DNA of 64,000 nucleotides from positions 663,501 through 727,500 of the forward strand of contig NZ_CP098511.1 in NCBI RefSeq assembly GCF_026222555.1, written 5' to 3'. The notes below the pieces were generated by a model. It had not been told where the DNA came from. It did no database searches and saw only the letters and a program-made list of their open reading frames with translations. Positions 63,282 through 64,000 of this stretch are shown in pieces (the first letter of the stretch is position 1; each line of letters opens with the position of its first letter). This DNA is from Aquimarina sp. ERC-38. Lineage in GTDB: Bacteria > Bacteroidota > Bacteroidia > Flavobacteriales > Flavobacteriaceae. The position numbers were made by a program, and so were the translations under genes.

Positions 63282-63995
63282 TTATTTAATAACTACAGGA
63301 AGGGTAGTACTTTTTACACCGGATTGCACCTGAACCAGATACAAACCTCCGGATAAGCTATTCGTATCGATTTGTACCGCTTCGGATTGCGCTTCTTGTT
63401 GAAGGACTACATTTCCTAAAGTATCAAAAATACGTATTTCTGAGGTTGAAAATAAGGGATTTTGAATATTTAAAACCGCACTTGCCGGATTAGGATATAC
63501 GCTAATATTTTCTAATTCATTTTTGGGTGTAGCTAAGATCGTATTACATTCGGAACCGGCAGGATTTCCTAATGCTACCGTACCCCAGGTAACATTTGCG
63601 CTTACACATTGTAAAATAATATATTGATAATCATTTATAGAAACACCATCAGGAATATTAAAGGACTTCATTCCGGTAATTGCATTTCCCATATTCGGAT
63701 TTCCATTATCACTTTCTAAGGGTTGATTATTACTAACTTCAAGGTCAACTCCCTGATCGTACTTTCCATCAGTAGATAAAAAGGTAAGCAATGTTATACC
63801 CTGGACCGTCCTAAAATCAGAATCAAAAATCACCTGTGCTGTTTCTCCTACGCTAAACTCAATTTTTCCGGTTCCCGAAATCGGATAAATGTTTTCCCTG
63901 GGACCTCCTTCAAAAGACCCCGAACGAACACATTGTGCGATGGCAGTTACACAGAAACTTAATAAAAATACGGTAGTAATCAATAAATTTTTCAT
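63282..63995 (-). CDS. DM13-like T9SS-exported protein
   Basis: 237 residues. Signal ending VTAIAQC, residue 21. Residues 25-150 resemble the DM13 domain (FEGGPRENIYPISGTGKIEF, GVSINDYQYIILQCVSANVTWGTVALG, the conserved Cys near 132); DM13 has been suggested to be redox-related. Linker with NTILATPKNELENISV is followed by a T9SS type A sorting domain (VYPNPASAVLNIQNPLF to TLPVVIK). Its start lies five bases inside the window, and the short gap to the PNP gene suggests an operon with it and arsM. Function unknown. Confidence 0.78.
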   Translation of the reverse strand: MKNLLITTVFLLSFCVTAIAQCVRSGSFEGGPRENIYPISGTGKIEFSVGETAQVIFDSDFRTVQGITLLTFLSTDGKYDQGVDLEVSNNQPLESDNGNPNMGNAITGMKSFNIPDGVSINDYQYIILQCVSANVTWGTVALGNPAGSECNTILATPKNELENISVYPNPASAVLNIQNPLFSTSEIRIFDTLGNVVLQQEAQSEAVQIDTNSLSGGLYLVQVQSGVKSTTLPVVIK

Positions 63996-64000
63996 AATTG

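Noticed and set aside
1..64000. CRISPR array, prophage or integrase locus
   Set aside because: No regularly spaced direct repeats, no cas genes, and no phage or integrase proteins were seen.

Overview
The window is AT-rich chromosomal DNA of a marine-type Flavobacteriaceae bacterium (Bacteroidota). Supporting signs are SusC/SusD pairs, several C-terminal type IX secretion (T9SS) sorting domains, GLPGLI and DUF3347 proteins, lipoproteins with Bacteroidota-style signals, a TTTG-N19-TAnnTTTG promoter in front of tRNA-Phe, and A-rich rather than Shine-Dalgarno leaders. Gene order and content resemble the Aquimarina/Zobellia part of the family, but no genus can be fixed from sequence alone.

Layout. 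0-4.3 kb: the end of a GLPGLI protein gene cut by the window edge, a small Cys-rich secreted peptide, a VanX-type D-Ala-D-Ala dipeptidase lipoprotein, and a DUF3347 lipoprotein plus TolC-like channel pair. 4.3-21.1 kb: a free-methionine-sulfoxide reductase, then a catabolic locus made of a GntR-type regulator, SusC, SusD, an FG-GAP/ASPIC-UnbV lipoprotein, a cytoplasmic GH36 alpha-galactosidase, a 1059-residue glycerol kinase/glycerol-3-phosphate dehydrogenase fusion and an SSS-type sodium symporter. galE follows at 21.5 kb. 22.6-30.4 kb: a minus-strand housekeeping operon (coaX, outer membrane protein, TPR protein, lptC, small membrane protein, CorC/HlyC protein, PpiD). 30.5 kb: tRNA-Phe with its promoter and terminator.

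30.8-35.7 kb: two T9SS-exported beta-helix proteins, separated by a T9SS pseudogene remnant. 36.0-50.8 kb: a minus-strand exopolysaccharide operon of the Wzx/Wzy type with GDP-fucose synthesis (gmd, fcl), TagO/WecA initiator, glycosyltransferases, Wza/Wzc-like export and an acyltransferase. 51.4-60.5 kb: a small barrel protein, Hsp20, a membrane ferredoxin/FAD oxidoreductase pair, DUF547, another barrel protein, a GH113-like glycosidase and a single-POTRA Omp85-like protein. 60.5-61.5 kb: a gene-free kilobase packed with MITE-like elements and a barrel-gene remnant. 61.5-64.0 kb: ArsM arsenite methyltransferase and purine nucleoside phosphorylase (two steps of the arsenosugar route) and a DM13-like T9SS protein.

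The most interesting system is at 4.8-21.1 kb. A cytoplasmic alpha-galactosidase is followed by a protein that would take glycerol to dihydroxyacetone phosphate in one chain, together with outer- and inner-membrane importers and no glycerol facilitator. This is what would be expected for import and breakdown of an alpha-galactosyl-glycerol such as floridoside, the red-algal osmolyte. The enzyme families and the fusion are read from the sequence; the substrate is an inference.
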